A stretch of 28,775 nucleotides of DNA from Pseudomonadota bacterium (GTDB lineage: Bacteria; Desulfobacterota; Desulfovibrionia; Desulfovibrionales; Desulfovibrionaceae), in NCBI GenBank assembly GCA_023426275.1, contig JAFABC010000234.1, positions 1 to 28,775 of the forward strand. Reading direction: 5' to 3'. A program made the translations under genes and the position numbers. This document shows, in pieces, positions 17,405 to 25,518 of the stretch. The notes under the pieces were generated by a model. That model did not search any database and was not told the DNA's origin. It saw only the letters and a list, made by a program, of their open reading frames with translations. The number at the start of each line of letters is the position of its first letter. Within the stretch, counting starts at the first letter, position 1.

Positions 17405-18305
17405 CGCCTTCGCCTTCGCGCCGCTGTGGCCCCACACCGTGCTGGCCCCCGGACTGGCCGGGGCGGCGGTGCTGGCCACCCTGGTCACGCCCCCGGGCGT
17501 GGCCGTGCCCCTGGCCCTGGCCGCCGGGGCCATCTGCATCGGCTCGGCCCTGACCCTGGCCCGGCGCATCCGGCGCGGCGAACAGGAGCTGCGCGAAATG
17601 GACCTGCGCCTGCTCCACTCCCAGAAGCTGGCCGCCATCGGCGAACTGTCCTCGGGCATCGCCCACGAGATCAACAATCCCCTGGCCATCATCACCCAGG
17701 AGGTCGATCTGGCCCTGGAGCTGACCGCGGCCGCGCCGACGCCCGCCCCCGGGGATCTGGCCGAGGCCCGGGACAGCCTGCGCGCCATTGCCGGGCAGGT
17801 GGACCGCTGCCGGCAGATCACCCACAAGCTGCTCAATTTCGCCCGCAAGGTGGAGCCGGTGCTCCAGGAAGAGGCCGTGGAGCGGGTCATCGAGGACATG
17901 GCCCTGCTCGTGGAAAAGGAGGCGCGCGGCCGGGAGGTGGCCATCGTGCGCGACTACGCCCCGGACCTGCCGCCCGTGCGCACCGACGTGCCGCTGTTGC
18001 GGCAGGTGATCCTCAACCTGCTGACCAACGCCCTGCACGCCACGCCCGCCGGCGGCGCCATCACCCTGTCCACCCGCCGGGACGGCGGCCATGTGGCCAT
18101 TGTCGTGCGCGACACCGGCTCGGGCATCCCGCCGGAAAACCTGGGCAAGATTTTCGATCCGTTTTTCACCACCAAGGAGCCGGGCAAGGGCACGGGCCTT
18201 GGCCTGTCCGTCTCCCACGGCATCATCGCCCGTCTGGGCGGGGCGCTGACCGCCCACAGTCCCCCGGGCCAGGGCGCCGCCTTCACCGTCACGCTGCCCC
18301 TGTGA
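17379..18305 (+). CDS. Short membrane-anchored NtrB-like histidine kinase
   Basis: This 308-aa kinase starts at ATG 17379 within the end of the preceding receiver gene; the ribosome site is weak, consistent with translational coupling. Residues about 21-60 contain two hydrophobic segments (VLAPGLAGAAVLATLV and VAVPLALAAGAICIGSALTL) with almost no loop between, so there is no periplasmic sensor domain. HisKA: IGELSSGIAHEINNPLAI, H96. HATPase_c: NLLTNALHATP, DTGSGIPPENLGKIFDPFFT and GTGLGLSVSHGI. It probably senses the membrane or a cytoplasmic partner, perhaps the adjacent receivers. A second receiver gene begins 31 bases later. Confidence 0.9.
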   Translation: MKPETPRPDAFAFAPLWPHTVLAPGLAGAAVLATLVTPPGVAVPLALAAGAICIGSALTLARRIRRGEQELREMDLRLLHSQKLAAIGELSSGIAHEINNPLAIITQEVDLALELTAAAPTPAPGDLAEARDSLRAIAGQVDRCRQITHKLLNFARKVEPVLQEEAVERVIEDMALLVEKEARGREVAIVRDYAPDLPPVRTDVPLLRQVILNLLTNALHATPAGGAITLSTRRDGGHVAIVVRDTGSGIPPENLGKIFDPFFTTKEPGKGTGLGLSVSHGIIARLGGALTAHSPPGQGAAFTVTLPL

Positions 18306-18336
18306 CGCCAACCCCGAACCGCAACGGAGCCCGTCC

Positions 18337-18735
18337 ATGGCCGACCCCATCCGCGTCCTGATCGTCGATGACGAGGAGCGTTTCCGCGACACCCTGGGCA
18401 AGCTGCTCGGCCGGCACGGCTTTGTCGTGCGCACGGCCGGCGGCGGCGAGGAGGCCTTGCGGCTGCTTGGCGAGCAAGGTTGCGACGTCATCGTGCTCGA
18501 CGTCAAAATGCCCGGACTTTCCGGCGAAAAGGCCCTGCCGCTCCTGCGGCAGGCCTGCCCCGGGGCCGAGGTGCTGATCCTGACCGGCCACGCCTCGGTG
18601 GACATCGCCTCGGCCATGATCGCCGGCGGCGCGGCCGACTACCTGCTCAAACCCTGTCCCACCGAGGAACTCGAAGGGGCCATCCGGGCCGTGTACGACC
18701 GCCGGCAGGCCACCCGGCCGCGCGGCGCGTCGTAA
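18337..18735 (+). CDS. Single-domain response regulator (receiver only)
   Basis: This 132-aa receiver starts at ATG 18337 with GGAG 7 bases upstream. Key residues: D11/D12, phosphoacceptor D55 in VLDVKMPGLSG, T83 and K105 in LLKP. It has no effector domain. It is related to but clearly distinct from the other receiver in the cassette (both share ILTGHASV). The likely donor is the kinase just upstream. The target of either receiver cannot be told from sequence. Confidence 0.92.
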   Translation: MADPIRVLIVDDEERFRDTLGKLLGRHGFVVRTAGGGEEALRLLGEQGCDVIVLDVKMPGLSGEKALPLLRQACPGAEVLILTGHASVDIASAMIAGGAADYLLKPCPTEELEGAIRAVYDRRQATRPRGAS

Positions 18736-18786
18736 TCGCGCGGCCGCACGCCTTGACGGCACGGGCCGGGAACGCCAAAAGGACGG

Positions 18787-19578
18787 ATGCCCCAGCCATT
18801 CGACCTCGCCCTGTTCTCGTTGCTTTTCCCGGCCTTCGCCGCCGTGCTCGGCCTTGTGCTCGGCAGTTTCTACACGGTGTGCGTCACCCGGTCCGTGGCC
18901 GGGACCTCCATCGTGCGCCCGCCGTCCCACTGTCCGCGCTGCGGCCACCGCCTCGCCTGGTGGGAGCTGGTGCCCGTTCTCAGCTACCTGCTGTTGCGCG
19001 GACGCTGCGCGTCCTGCCGGCAGCGCATCCCGCTTCTTTATCCGCTGCTCGAACTGGCCTCGGCCGTCTGGGCGACGCTCGTGGCCCTGACCTTCGGGCC
19101 AAGCTGGTGGTTCGTGGCCTATCTGGCCCTGGGGGGCCTTTATATCGTGGCCTCGGGCATCGACTTCCAGGTCTACCTGCTGCCCAATACGCTGACCTAC
19201 CCGGCCGCGGTGCTCGGCATCGCCATCGGCGCGCTGCGGCCGGACATCGGCCTGACCGGGGCCCTGGCCGGCGCGGCGGCCGGCTTCGGCGTGTTCTGGC
19301 TGCTGGCCACGGGCTACCGACTGGCCAAGGGCGTGGACGGCCTGGGCGGCGGCGACGTCAAGCTCATGCTGTCCATCGGCGGCTGCCTGGGCCTGCTCGG
19401 CCTGCCCTACGCCGTGCTCATCGGCAGTCTGGCCGCCCTGCTCGCCAGCCCCGTCTACGTGCTCGGACCGGGCAAGGGCCGCTCCATGCCCATCCCCTTC
19501 GGCCCGTTTCTGTGCTTCGGGGCCATGGCGCAAATCCTGTACGGGCCGGCCTTGCTGCATCTTCTGGCCGGAATGTAG
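18787..19578 (+). CDS. pilD: Type IV prepilin peptidase / N-methyltransferase
   Basis: This integral membrane aspartyl protease cleaves type IV prepilin or pseudopilin leader peptides and methylates the new N-terminus. The protein is 263 aa. ATG 18787 has AAAGGA upstream. The N-terminal domain has both zinc-type pairs, C49-C52 (CPRCGH) and C74-C77 (CASC), so the methyltransferase part looks intact. The catalytic aspartates are D126 in GIDFQVYLLPN and D190 in GLGGGDVKLM, at the positions known from the family. About seven hydrophobic segments follow. No pilin, PilB or PilC gene is in the window. It lies 51 bases after the receiver cassette, perhaps cotranscribed. Confidence 0.94.
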   Translation: MPQPFDLALFSLLFPAFAAVLGLVLGSFYTVCVTRSVAGTSIVRPPSHCPRCGHRLAWWELVPVLSYLLLRGRCASCRQRIPLLYPLLELASAVWATLVALTFGPSWWFVAYLALGGLYIVASGIDFQVYLLPNTLTYPAAVLGIAIGALRPDIGLTGALAGAAAGFGVFWLLATGYRLAKGVDGLGGGDVKLMLSIGGCLGLLGLPYAVLIGSLAALLASPVYVLGPGKGRSMPIPFGPFLCFGAMAQILYGPALLHLLAGM

Positions 19579-19659
19579 GCACGAACGCTAGCCTTGGGCG
19601 ACCGGACTGTGTTAGATGCAATGAAACGTATCCCGCGCCCCCAGCCAACGGAGGACCAC

Positions 19660-19998
19660 ATGAAACGATTGCATCTGATTTTGGCCATCGCCCTGCTGGG
19701 TCTTGGCGTCGCCGGTTGCGCGCCGCTCAAGCCGGCCTCGCCCTCCATGTTTTTCGGCAACTGCATCACGCCGCCCGGCCCCGATCTCTGCGACTCCGAC
19801 CAGTCCATCTGCCAGAACTTCGTCGGGGTGATCAGCCAGAAGCACGCCACGGCCGCGGCCTGCACCGCCGCCTGCAACCAGGTCTACAACTCGCTTTATT
19901 ACCAGCAGTACGACCTGCGCAGCTGCGGCGGCACCCTCGACCGCGCCAACGATTTGTGCCAGCAGGAGTGTCTGCGCCAGTACCCGGCCCAGAAGTGA
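19660..19998 (+). CDS. Small cysteine-rich lipoprotein, unrecognised
   Basis: This 112-aa protein has a classic lipoprotein signal: MKRLHLILAI, hydrophobic core, lipobox VAGC with C20 as the lipid-carrying residue. ATG 19660 is chosen because CGGAGG lies 5 bases upstream and the signal peptide then begins correctly. The mature part has eight further cysteines (C35, C44, C51, C68, C72, C89, C100, C104), including two CX3C pairs, which suggests up to four disulfides in the periplasm and a small, stable, probably helical fold. No family was recognised. It follows pilD by 81 bases and precedes the lipid-transport operon. Confidence 0.8.
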   Translation: MKRLHLILAIALLGLGVAGCAPLKPASPSMFFGNCITPPGPDLCDSDQSICQNFVGVISQKHATAAACTAACNQVYNSLYYQQYDLRSCGGTLDRANDLCQQECLRQYPAQK

Positions 19999-20047
19999 CC
20001 GGTCCCAAGGCACGGCGCGACCACGACCATTGCCATCGTTTTGTCGC

Positions 20048-20076
20048 TTGACAGCCGGCCCGTTGAAGTCCATGCG
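20048..20076 (+). promoter_or_regulatory. Possible -35 element before the lipid-transport operon
   Basis: A perfect TTGACA lies at 20048-20053, 67 bases before the permease start. The hexamer 17 bases downstream (CATGCG) is a poor -10, so this is only a candidate. Confidence 0.25.
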
Positions 20077-20119
20077 AACCCGGAAGCATCCTTAACTTGA
20101 GCAGGCGACACCCTTTTCC

Positions 20120-21277
20120 ATGGCATCTTCCACGACACGGTCGCAGACGGCCGACGCTCCCCGCCGCGACCTGATCCGGTCCGATGGCGCGCTGACCCTC
20201 AAGCTGGCCGGCGACTGGCGCATGGACAAGCCTTTTCCCGACCTTCGGCCGGTGCAGGAGGCGCTTGCCGCCTCGCCGCCGCCCACGGGACTGGCTTTCG
20301 ACGGCGCGGGCATCACGGGCTGGGACAGCCTGTTTCTGACCCAGTGCCGGGCCGTCATGGCCCTGGCCGGGCAGCGCGGCGTGCCGGTCGATCTGTCGGG
20401 CCTGCCGCCCGGCGTGGAAAGCCTGCTCGATCTGGCGAGCAAGGTGCCGGAGAGGCAGGGCGCGGCCCGCAAAAGCAAACGGACGCCCTTTCTCCAGCGC
20501 ATGGGGGATATTGGCCTGGGCCTTTCCCAGGCGCTCCACAATCTGCTCGATTTCGTCGGCGACGTGACCCTGGCCGCCCTGGCCCTGCTGCGGGGCAAGG
20601 CGGTCTTCCAGCGCTCGAACCTCGTCACGCTCATCTATCAGGCCAGCGTCGAGGCCCTGCCCATCGTCTCGCTGATCAGCCTGCTCGTCGGGCTCATCCT
20701 GGCCTTTGTCGGCGCCATCCAGCTGTCCCAGTTCGGGGCGCAGATCTACGTATCCACCATCGTCGGCATCGCTATGGTGCGGGTCATGGGCGCGATCATG
20801 ACCGGCATCATCATGGCCGGCCGCACCGGCGCGGCCTACGCGGCCGAACTCGGCACCATGCAGGTCAACGAGGAAATCGACGCCCTGCGCACCTTCGGCT
20901 TTTCACCCACCCAGTTCCTGGTGCTGCCGCGCATGATCGCCCTCGTGCTCATGATGCCGCTCCTGTGCGTCTACGCCGACATCATGGGCATTCTCGGCGG
21001 CTTTATCGTCGGGGTGTTCATGCTCCATATCAATCCCATCCAGTATCTGACCCACACCTGGCAGTCCGTGCCCCTGGCCAACTTCTGGATCGGCCTCGTC
21101 CACAGCACGGTTTTCGGCGTGCTCGTGGCCCTGGCCGGCTGCTACCGGGGCATGCGCTGCGGCCGCAGCGCCCTGGCCGTGGGGCAGGCCACCACCTCGG
21201 CCGTGGTCACGAGCATCCTCGCCATCATCATCGCCACGGCGATCATCACCGTGGCCTGCAACATCATCGGGGTCTAA
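20120..21277 (+). CDS. mlaE: STAS-MlaE fusion, permease of a phospholipid ABC transporter
   Basis: MlaE is the inner-membrane permease of MCE-type lipid transporters that keep outer-membrane lipid asymmetry. This 385-aa protein has an added N-terminal STAS-like domain (about residues 18-115: LTLKLAGDWRM and GAGITGWDSLFLTQ), matching the role of the separate MlaB subunit in E. coli. The permease domain (about 140-385) shows the family region MAGRTGAAYAAELGTMQVNE and LRTFGFSPTQFLVLPR. Start ATG 20120 lacks a clear ribosome site, but an in-frame TAA at 20093 excludes a much longer form. The ATPase gene begins 6 bases downstream. Confidence 0.93.
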   Translation: MASSTTRSQTADAPRRDLIRSDGALTLKLAGDWRMDKPFPDLRPVQEALAASPPPTGLAFDGAGITGWDSLFLTQCRAVMALAGQRGVPVDLSGLPPGVESLLDLASKVPERQGAARKSKRTPFLQRMGDIGLGLSQALHNLLDFVGDVTLAALALLRGKAVFQRSNLVTLIYQASVEALPIVSLISLLVGLILAFVGAIQLSQFGAQIYVSTIVGIAMVRVMGAIMTGIIMAGRTGAAYAAELGTMQVNEEIDALRTFGFSPTQFLVLPRMIALVLMMPLLCVYADIMGILGGFIVGVFMLHINPIQYLTHTWQSVPLANFWIGLVHSTVFGVLVALAGCYRGMRCGRSALAVGQATTSAVVTSILAIIIATAIITVACNIIGV

Positions 21278-21283
21278 GCAGCC

Positions 21284-22060
21284 ATGAACGCGCCCACACC
21301 CCGCCCCGACGACGCCACGCCGGCCATCAAGGTCGAAAACCTGACCATGGCCTACGGCGACTTCGTCATCATGCGCGATCTCAACTTCACCGTGAACAAG
21401 GGCGACATCTTCATCATCATGGGCGGCAGCGGCTGCGGCAAGTCCACCCTGCTACGCGTGCTGGTGGGACTCAAGGAACCGGCCGTGGGCCGGGTGCTCT
21501 ACGGCGAGGAGAGCCTGTGGGAGGTCGCGCCGGAAAAACGCGACGCCATTCTGCGGCGCACGGGCATCCTCTACCAAAGCGGGGCGCTGTTCAGTTCCAT
21601 GACCCTGGCCGAAAACATCGGCCTGCCCCTGTCCCAGTACACCAGGCTCAAGCCCAAGGAGATCCGGGAACTGGCCTCGCTCAAGCTCGCCCTGGTCGGC
21701 CTGGCCGGCTTCGAGGACTTCTACCCCTCGGAAATCAGCGGCGGCATGGCCAAGCGCGCCGGGCTGGCCCGGGCCATGGCCCTCGATCCGGACATCCTCT
21801 TTTTCGACGAACCCTCGGCCGGACTCGACCCCATCAGCGCCCACCTGCTCGACGAGCTGATCCTGGAGTTGCGCGACAGCCTGCGCGCCACCTTCGTGGT
21901 CGTCACCCACGAGCTGGCCAGCATCTTCGCCATCGGCAACAACTCCGTATTTTTAAACGTCGAAACCCGGACCATGAGCGCCAGCGGCAATCCCAGCGAA
22001 CTGCTGGCCACCACCACCGACCCCAACCTGCGGCATTTCCTCACCAGGGGCCAGGAATAG
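21284..22060 (+). CDS. mlaF: ATPase of the lipid ABC transporter
   Basis: MlaF powers the transporter on the cytoplasmic side. The protein is 258 aa with Walker A GGSGCGKST (K53), a Q-loop region ILYQSG, signature ISGGMAKRAGLARAMA (a degenerate LSGGQ usual in MlaF), Walker B ILFFDEP, D-loop SAGLDP and switch histidine in VVVTHEL. ATG 21284 comes 6 bases after the permease stop, so translation is probably coupled. Confidence 0.95.
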   Translation: MNAPTPRPDDATPAIKVENLTMAYGDFVIMRDLNFTVNKGDIFIIMGGSGCGKSTLLRVLVGLKEPAVGRVLYGEESLWEVAPEKRDAILRRTGILYQSGALFSSMTLAENIGLPLSQYTRLKPKEIRELASLKLALVGLAGFEDFYPSEISGGMAKRAGLARAMALDPDILFFDEPSAGLDPISAHLLDELILELRDSLRATFVVVTHELASIFAIGNNSVFLNVETRTMSASGNPSELLATTTDPNLRHFLTRGQE

Positions 22061-22094
22061 CCCGCCGGACGCGGCGTAAGACAAAGGGATTTTC

Positions 22095-23108
22095 ATGAGC
22101 GGCAAACCGAATAAGACCATGATCGGCGTCTTTGTCCTGGGCGCGGCGGCACTGGCGCTCGGCGCCATCGTCGCCCTGGGCTCGGGCATGTTCTTCACCC
22201 AGAAATACCGCTGCATCATGTTTTTCCCCAACTCCGTGGCCGGACTCGAGGTCGGCGCGCCGGTCGTGTTCCGCGGCGTTCCCATCGGCTCGGTGACGGA
22301 CATCAGCATCGAGGCCGACCCCACCCACCTGCACTTTTTCATCCCCGTGGTCGTCGAGATCATCGGCGGAAAAATCAAGCTGGTTTCCGGCAACAAGACC
22401 GACTCCGGCCTGCACTCCCTGGCCAAGGCCCGCCGGGAGGCCCCGGATCTCCTGCTCACCCAGCTCGTGGACAAGGGGCTGCGCGCCCAGCTCGTGACCC
22501 AAAGCTTTGTCACCGGCCAGCTGGCCGTCTCCCTCGACCTCATGCCCGACACGCCGGTGCGGCTGGTGGGCGGCACCGAGCTGCCGGAAATCCCCACCGT
22601 GCCCTCCACGTTCGAAAAGCTGACCGAAACCATCAAGCAACTGCCGCTCCAGGAGCTGGTCGACCGCCTCATCGGCGCGGTCAAGGGCGTGGAGGAACTC
22701 GTCACCTCCCCGCAAATGAAGGCCCTGCCCGGCAAGGTCGACTCGGCCCTCAACACCGGCAACGAACTGCTGCGCGAAATCCGGTCCAAGGTCGGCCCCC
22801 TGGCCAACAACCTCGACCAGGCCGTGCGCGACTACGCCACCCTGGCCCAGAACCTCGACACCCGCACGGCCAACCTGAGCACCGAGGCCCGCTCCGCCAT
22901 CTCCTCCCTGGACGCCACGCTGCGGGACAGTCGCGCCGCCATCGGCAACTTCAGAAAGATCGTCAACTCCGATTCGCCGACCGTCACCGACCTCAACCGG
23001 GCCCTGGCGGAAATCGCCAACGCCGCCCGCGCCATCAAGCAGTTCGCCGACTTCCTCCAACGCCACCCCGAAGCCCTCATTCAGGGCAAGGGAGGACCTC
23101 ACAAATGA
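22095..23108 (+). CDS. mlaD: MCE-domain periplasmic lipid-binding subunit
   Basis: MlaD-type proteins form a hexameric ring in the periplasm that shuttles phospholipids. The protein is 337 aa; AAAGGG lies 6 bases before ATG 22095. One N-terminal TM helix (about residues 8-30) is followed by a single MCE domain with NSVAGLEVGAPVVFRGVPIG. It has an insertion (GGKIKLVSGNKTDSGLHSL onward) and a long C-terminal region (about 190-337) rich in Leu, Ala, Asn and Asp, predicted helical, much longer than E. coli MlaD (183 aa) and more like PqiB/LetB-type or actinobacterial Mce tails. It overlaps the next gene by four bases (ATGA). Confidence 0.92.
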   Translation: MSGKPNKTMIGVFVLGAAALALGAIVALGSGMFFTQKYRCIMFFPNSVAGLEVGAPVVFRGVPIGSVTDISIEADPTHLHFFIPVVVEIIGGKIKLVSGNKTDSGLHSLAKARREAPDLLLTQLVDKGLRAQLVTQSFVTGQLAVSLDLMPDTPVRLVGGTELPEIPTVPSTFEKLTETIKQLPLQELVDRLIGAVKGVEELVTSPQMKALPGKVDSALNTGNELLREIRSKVGPLANNLDQAVRDYATLAQNLDTRTANLSTEARSAISSLDATLRDSRAAIGNFRKIVNSDSPTVTDLNRALAEIANAARAIKQFADFLQRHPEALIQGKGGPHK

Positions 23109-23719
23109 CGACTCCATCCCGTCCGCGCCGCTTCGCCGTCCTGGCCGCCCTGGCCGCCATGACCGTCTGCCTGCCGCTGCTTTTCGGCTGCGGCCGCTCC
23201 GCGCCGACCCAGTTCTATTCCCTGAGCACCGAGGCGGAGAAAGCCGCCCCGCAACCGGCCGGCCCCTGCCTGTCCGTGGGCGTCGGCCCGGTGGACTTCC
23301 CGGCCTATCTCGACCGGTCGCAGATCGTCACCCGCACCGGGGCCAACCAGATGCATCTGGCCGAATTCGCCCAGTGGATCGAAACCCCGCGCGAAAACTT
23401 CCAGCGCATCCTGACGGAAAATCTGGCCGGCCTCATCTGCGCCAAGCCGCTGGTCACCTATCCCTGGCCCACCGGCGGCCAGCCCGACCGGCAGATCGTC
23501 ATCCAGGTCGCCCGCTTCGACGGCATCCTCGGCCAGGACGCCAAGCTGCGCGCCAGCTGGTCCGTGCTCGACGCCGACAACAAGCGACTGGTCTGGCGCT
23601 CCGCCGAGTACCGCGAAGCCGCCGCGGGCCCCGGCTACGACGCCCTGGCCGCCGCTCAGAGCCGGCTGGTCGAACGCTTCGCCAAGGACGTGGCCGCGTC
23701 GCTCCAAGAGAAAGAATAA
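23105..23719 (+). CDS. PqiC-like ABC transport auxiliary lipoprotein
   Basis: This 204-aa protein matches the PqiC/YmbA (ABC-type transport auxiliary) group of outer-membrane lipoproteins that dock MCE tunnels. It has a lipoprotein signal with a lipobox LFGC (C29). The mature part begins SAPTQFYSLST, typical of the group, then SVGVGPVDFPAYLDRSQIVT and AQWIETPRENFQRILTENL. Start ATG 23105 overlaps the MlaD stop. Its presence instead of MlaC makes this a mixed Mla/Pqi arrangement. Terminator hairpins follow. Confidence 0.88.
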   Translation: MTTPSRPRRFAVLAALAAMTVCLPLLFGCGRSAPTQFYSLSTEAEKAAPQPAGPCLSVGVGPVDFPAYLDRSQIVTRTGANQMHLAEFAQWIETPRENFQRILTENLAGLICAKPLVTYPWPTGGQPDRQIVIQVARFDGILGQDAKLRASWSVLDADNKRLVWRSAEYREAAAGPGYDALAAAQSRLVERFAKDVAASLQEKE

Positions 23720-23724
23720 GAAAA

Positions 23725-23890
23725 GACAAAGACCAGGGCGCCGCCCTGGACCCGCCGGGAGGCATGATGCCCCCGGCCCCCCTCGAAGGGGGAACAATAA
23801 AGGGGGGAAGCGGGAATCAGCAGCCCGCTCCCCCCTTTTTCGGGAGAGTCCGGGAGGGACCGTGTCCCTCCTGGCCGCCGGAGGCATTCT
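23725..23890 (+). repeat. Composite palindromic unit, tandem copy A
   Basis: The unit has four hairpins in order: CCAGGGC-GCC-GCCCTGG (23733-23749), a GGGAGGCAT/ATGCCCCC stem, a terminator (23799-23840), and the REP-like core (CCGGGAGGGAC 23850-23860 with GTCCCTCCTGG 23864-23874, then GCCGCCGGAGGCATT). It aligns with 23911-24072 at a period of 186 bases. Confidence 0.8.
23799..23840 (+). terminator. Bidirectional terminator after the pqiC-like gene
   Basis: AAAGGGGGG...GCGGG (23799-23814) pairs with CCCGCTCCCCCCTTT (from 23824) with one bulged A, then runs into T to 23840. On the minus strand the stem is followed by TTTATTGTT, so it can also stop hydG transcripts. Confidence 0.8.
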
Positions 23891-23910
23891 TCCCCAAAAA
23901 CAAGACACGC

Positions 23911-24072
23911 GACAAAGACCAGAGCGCCGCCCTGGCCCTGCCGGGGGCATGCTGCCCCCGGTCCCCCTCGAAGGGGGAACAATAAAGGGGGGAGCGGAAA
24001 TCAACATCCCGCTCCCCCCTTTTCGGGAGAGTCCGGGAGGGACCGTGTCCCTCCCGGCCGCCGGAGGCATTC
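23911..24072 (+). repeat. Composite palindromic unit, tandem copy B
   Basis: This repeats copy A: GACAAAGACCAG start, CCGGGGGCA-TGC-TGCCCCCGG stem, terminator, and REP-like core with a perfect 11-bp palindrome (24033-24043 with 24047-24057). Differences from copy A are scattered substitutions and small indels, so the duplication is not very recent. Confidence 0.8.
23984..24023 (-). terminator. Bidirectional terminator after hydG
   Basis: AAAGGGGGGAGCGG (23984-23997) and CCGCTCCCCCCTTT (24009-24022) form a perfect 14-bp stem. On the minus strand it is followed by TTTATTGTT. It lies about 60 bases after the hydG stop. Confidence 0.75.
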
Positions 24073-24081
24073 CTTTCTCTT

Positions 24082-25518
24082 CTAGAAGAACAGATCCCGC
24101 CGGCCGCATTCGATGTCGTGGAGGCGCTGCACGGTCAGGTCGCGGATGCCGTCCTTGGGGATGGTTTCCAGGGCTTCCTGAATGCGCTTTTCACCGACGG
24201 CCTTGGTTTCGGGATCGGCGTAGTCGATGAGATATTCCTTGAAGGTGAGCAGGGCGTTGGGCAGGCAGACATTCTGGATGGTGCCGTCCTTGGCCAGGGA
24301 CATGAAGCGGTCGCCGGTGCGGCCCTGCCGGTAGCAGGCGGTGCAGTAGCTCGGCACGAAGCCGCGCTCGCACAACATGCGGATGATCTGGTTGGGCGAA
24401 CGCTGGTCGCTGGGCTCGAACTGCTGGCCATTGTTGGTGTTGCAGGTGGGCTCGTGCTCGACCACGGTCTTCTGGTAGCCGCCAACACCCGTGCAGGAGC
24501 CGGCGCTGATCTGGGAGATGCCGCAATCGATGAGTTCATCGCGGAAATTCGGCTCCTCGCGGGTGGACAGGATCATGCCGGTATAGGGCACGGCCAGCCG
24601 GATGATGGCGATGATCTTCTTGAAGGCCTCGTCCGGGACCAGATAGGGAAAGGTCTCCAGATTGACGTCCCCGGCCGGGCGCATGCGGGGCACGGAAATG
24701 GTGTGCGGACCGACGCCGAATTCCTTTTCCAGATGTTCGGCGTGCAGGAAGATGGCGACCGTCTCGTACTTCCAGTCGTAGAGCCCGTAGAGCACGCCGA
24801 TGCCCACGTCGTCGATGCCGCCCTTCATGGCCCGGTCCATGGCGGTGGTGTGCCAGTTGTAGTCGTGCTTGGGGCCGGAAGGATGCATTTCGGCGTAGCG
24901 TTCCCGGTTGTAGGTCTCCTGGAACAGGATGTACGTGCCGATCTCGGCGGCCTTGAGCTTTTCGTAGTCCTCGATGGTGGTGGCGGCGATATTGATGTTG
25001 ACGCGGCGGATGGAACCATTGCCGTCACGGATGCTGTAGATGGCCTTGATGGCGTCGGTGACGTACTCGATGGGGCAGTTGTTGGGGTCCTCGCCGGCTT
25101 CCACGGCCAGCCGCTTGTGGCCGAGCGATTCGAGAATCTCCACTTCCTGCTTGATCTCGTCCATGGTCAGCTTCTTGCGCAACTGGTGCTTGTTGCTGCG
25201 CTTGTAGCCGCAATAGACGCAGTTGTTGACGCAAAAGCTCGACAGGTACAGCGGGGCGAACAGGACGATCCGCTTGCCGTAGATGGCTTCCTTGACCGTC
25301 TTGGCGGCGGTGAACATCCGCTCCAGCAGGGCCTTGTCCTCGACCTCGAGCAGCACGGCCACTTCCTCGGCCGTCAGTCCCTTGTACCGCAAGGCCTTCT
25401 CGATGATGGCGCCGACGGCCTCGGGGTCCTTGGCCATGGTCTTGGCCGCGTCCAGGGCGGCGGCGATGCGGGCGTCGTCGATGAAGCTATCCGGGGTTCT
25501 TTGGGATTCATCAATCAT
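24082..25518 (-). CDS. hydG: [FeFe] hydrogenase maturase HydG (radical SAM tyrosine lyase)
   Basis: HydG splits tyrosine to make the CO and CN ligands, delivered as an Fe(CO)2(CN) unit for the hydrogenase H-cluster. The 478-aa protein has the radical SAM motif CVNNCVYCGY (C96, C100, C103) and the C-terminal auxiliary-cluster motif CX2CX22C (C392, C395, C418; CTACYRQGRTGDRFM), which distinguishes HydG from the related ThiH, as does overall length. ATG 25518 has AAGGAG upstream and overlaps the TM1266-type gene by 8 bases, so the two form an operon. hydE, hydF and hydrogenase structural genes are not in the window. Confidence 0.97.
   Translation of the reverse strand: MIDESQRTPDSFIDDARIAAALDAAKTMAKDPEAVGAIIEKALRYKGLTAEEVAVLLEVEDKALLERMFTAAKTVKEAIYGKRIVLFAPLYLSSFCVNNCVYCGYKRSNKHQLRKKLTMDEIKQEVEILESLGHKRLAVEAGEDPNNCPIEYVTDAIKAIYSIRDGNGSIRRVNINIAATTIEDYEKLKAAEIGTYILFQETYNRERYAEMHPSGPKHDYNWHTTAMDRAMKGGIDDVGIGVLYGLYDWKYETVAIFLHAEHLEKEFGVGPHTISVPRMRPAGDVNLETFPYLVPDEAFKKIIAIIRLAVPYTGMILSTREEPNFRDELIDCGISQISAGSCTGVGGYQKTVVEHEPTCNTNNGQQFEPSDQRSPNQIIRMLCERGFVPSYCTACYRQGRTGDRFMSLAKDGTIQNVCLPNALLTFKEYLIDYADPETKAVGEKRIQEALETIPKDGIRDLTVQRLHDIECGRRDLFF

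Larger units (their letters stand above)
23720..24081. other. Intergenic region between convergent pqiC-like gene and hydG
   Basis: The 362-base gap holds no gene. It is almost wholly made of two tandem copies of one composite hairpin unit, including two terminators that can act on both strands. Confidence 0.85.

Noticed and set aside
23725..24072. CRISPR-like array
   Set aside because: Only two units with a 186-base period, internally palindromic and diverged, without spacers or cas genes.
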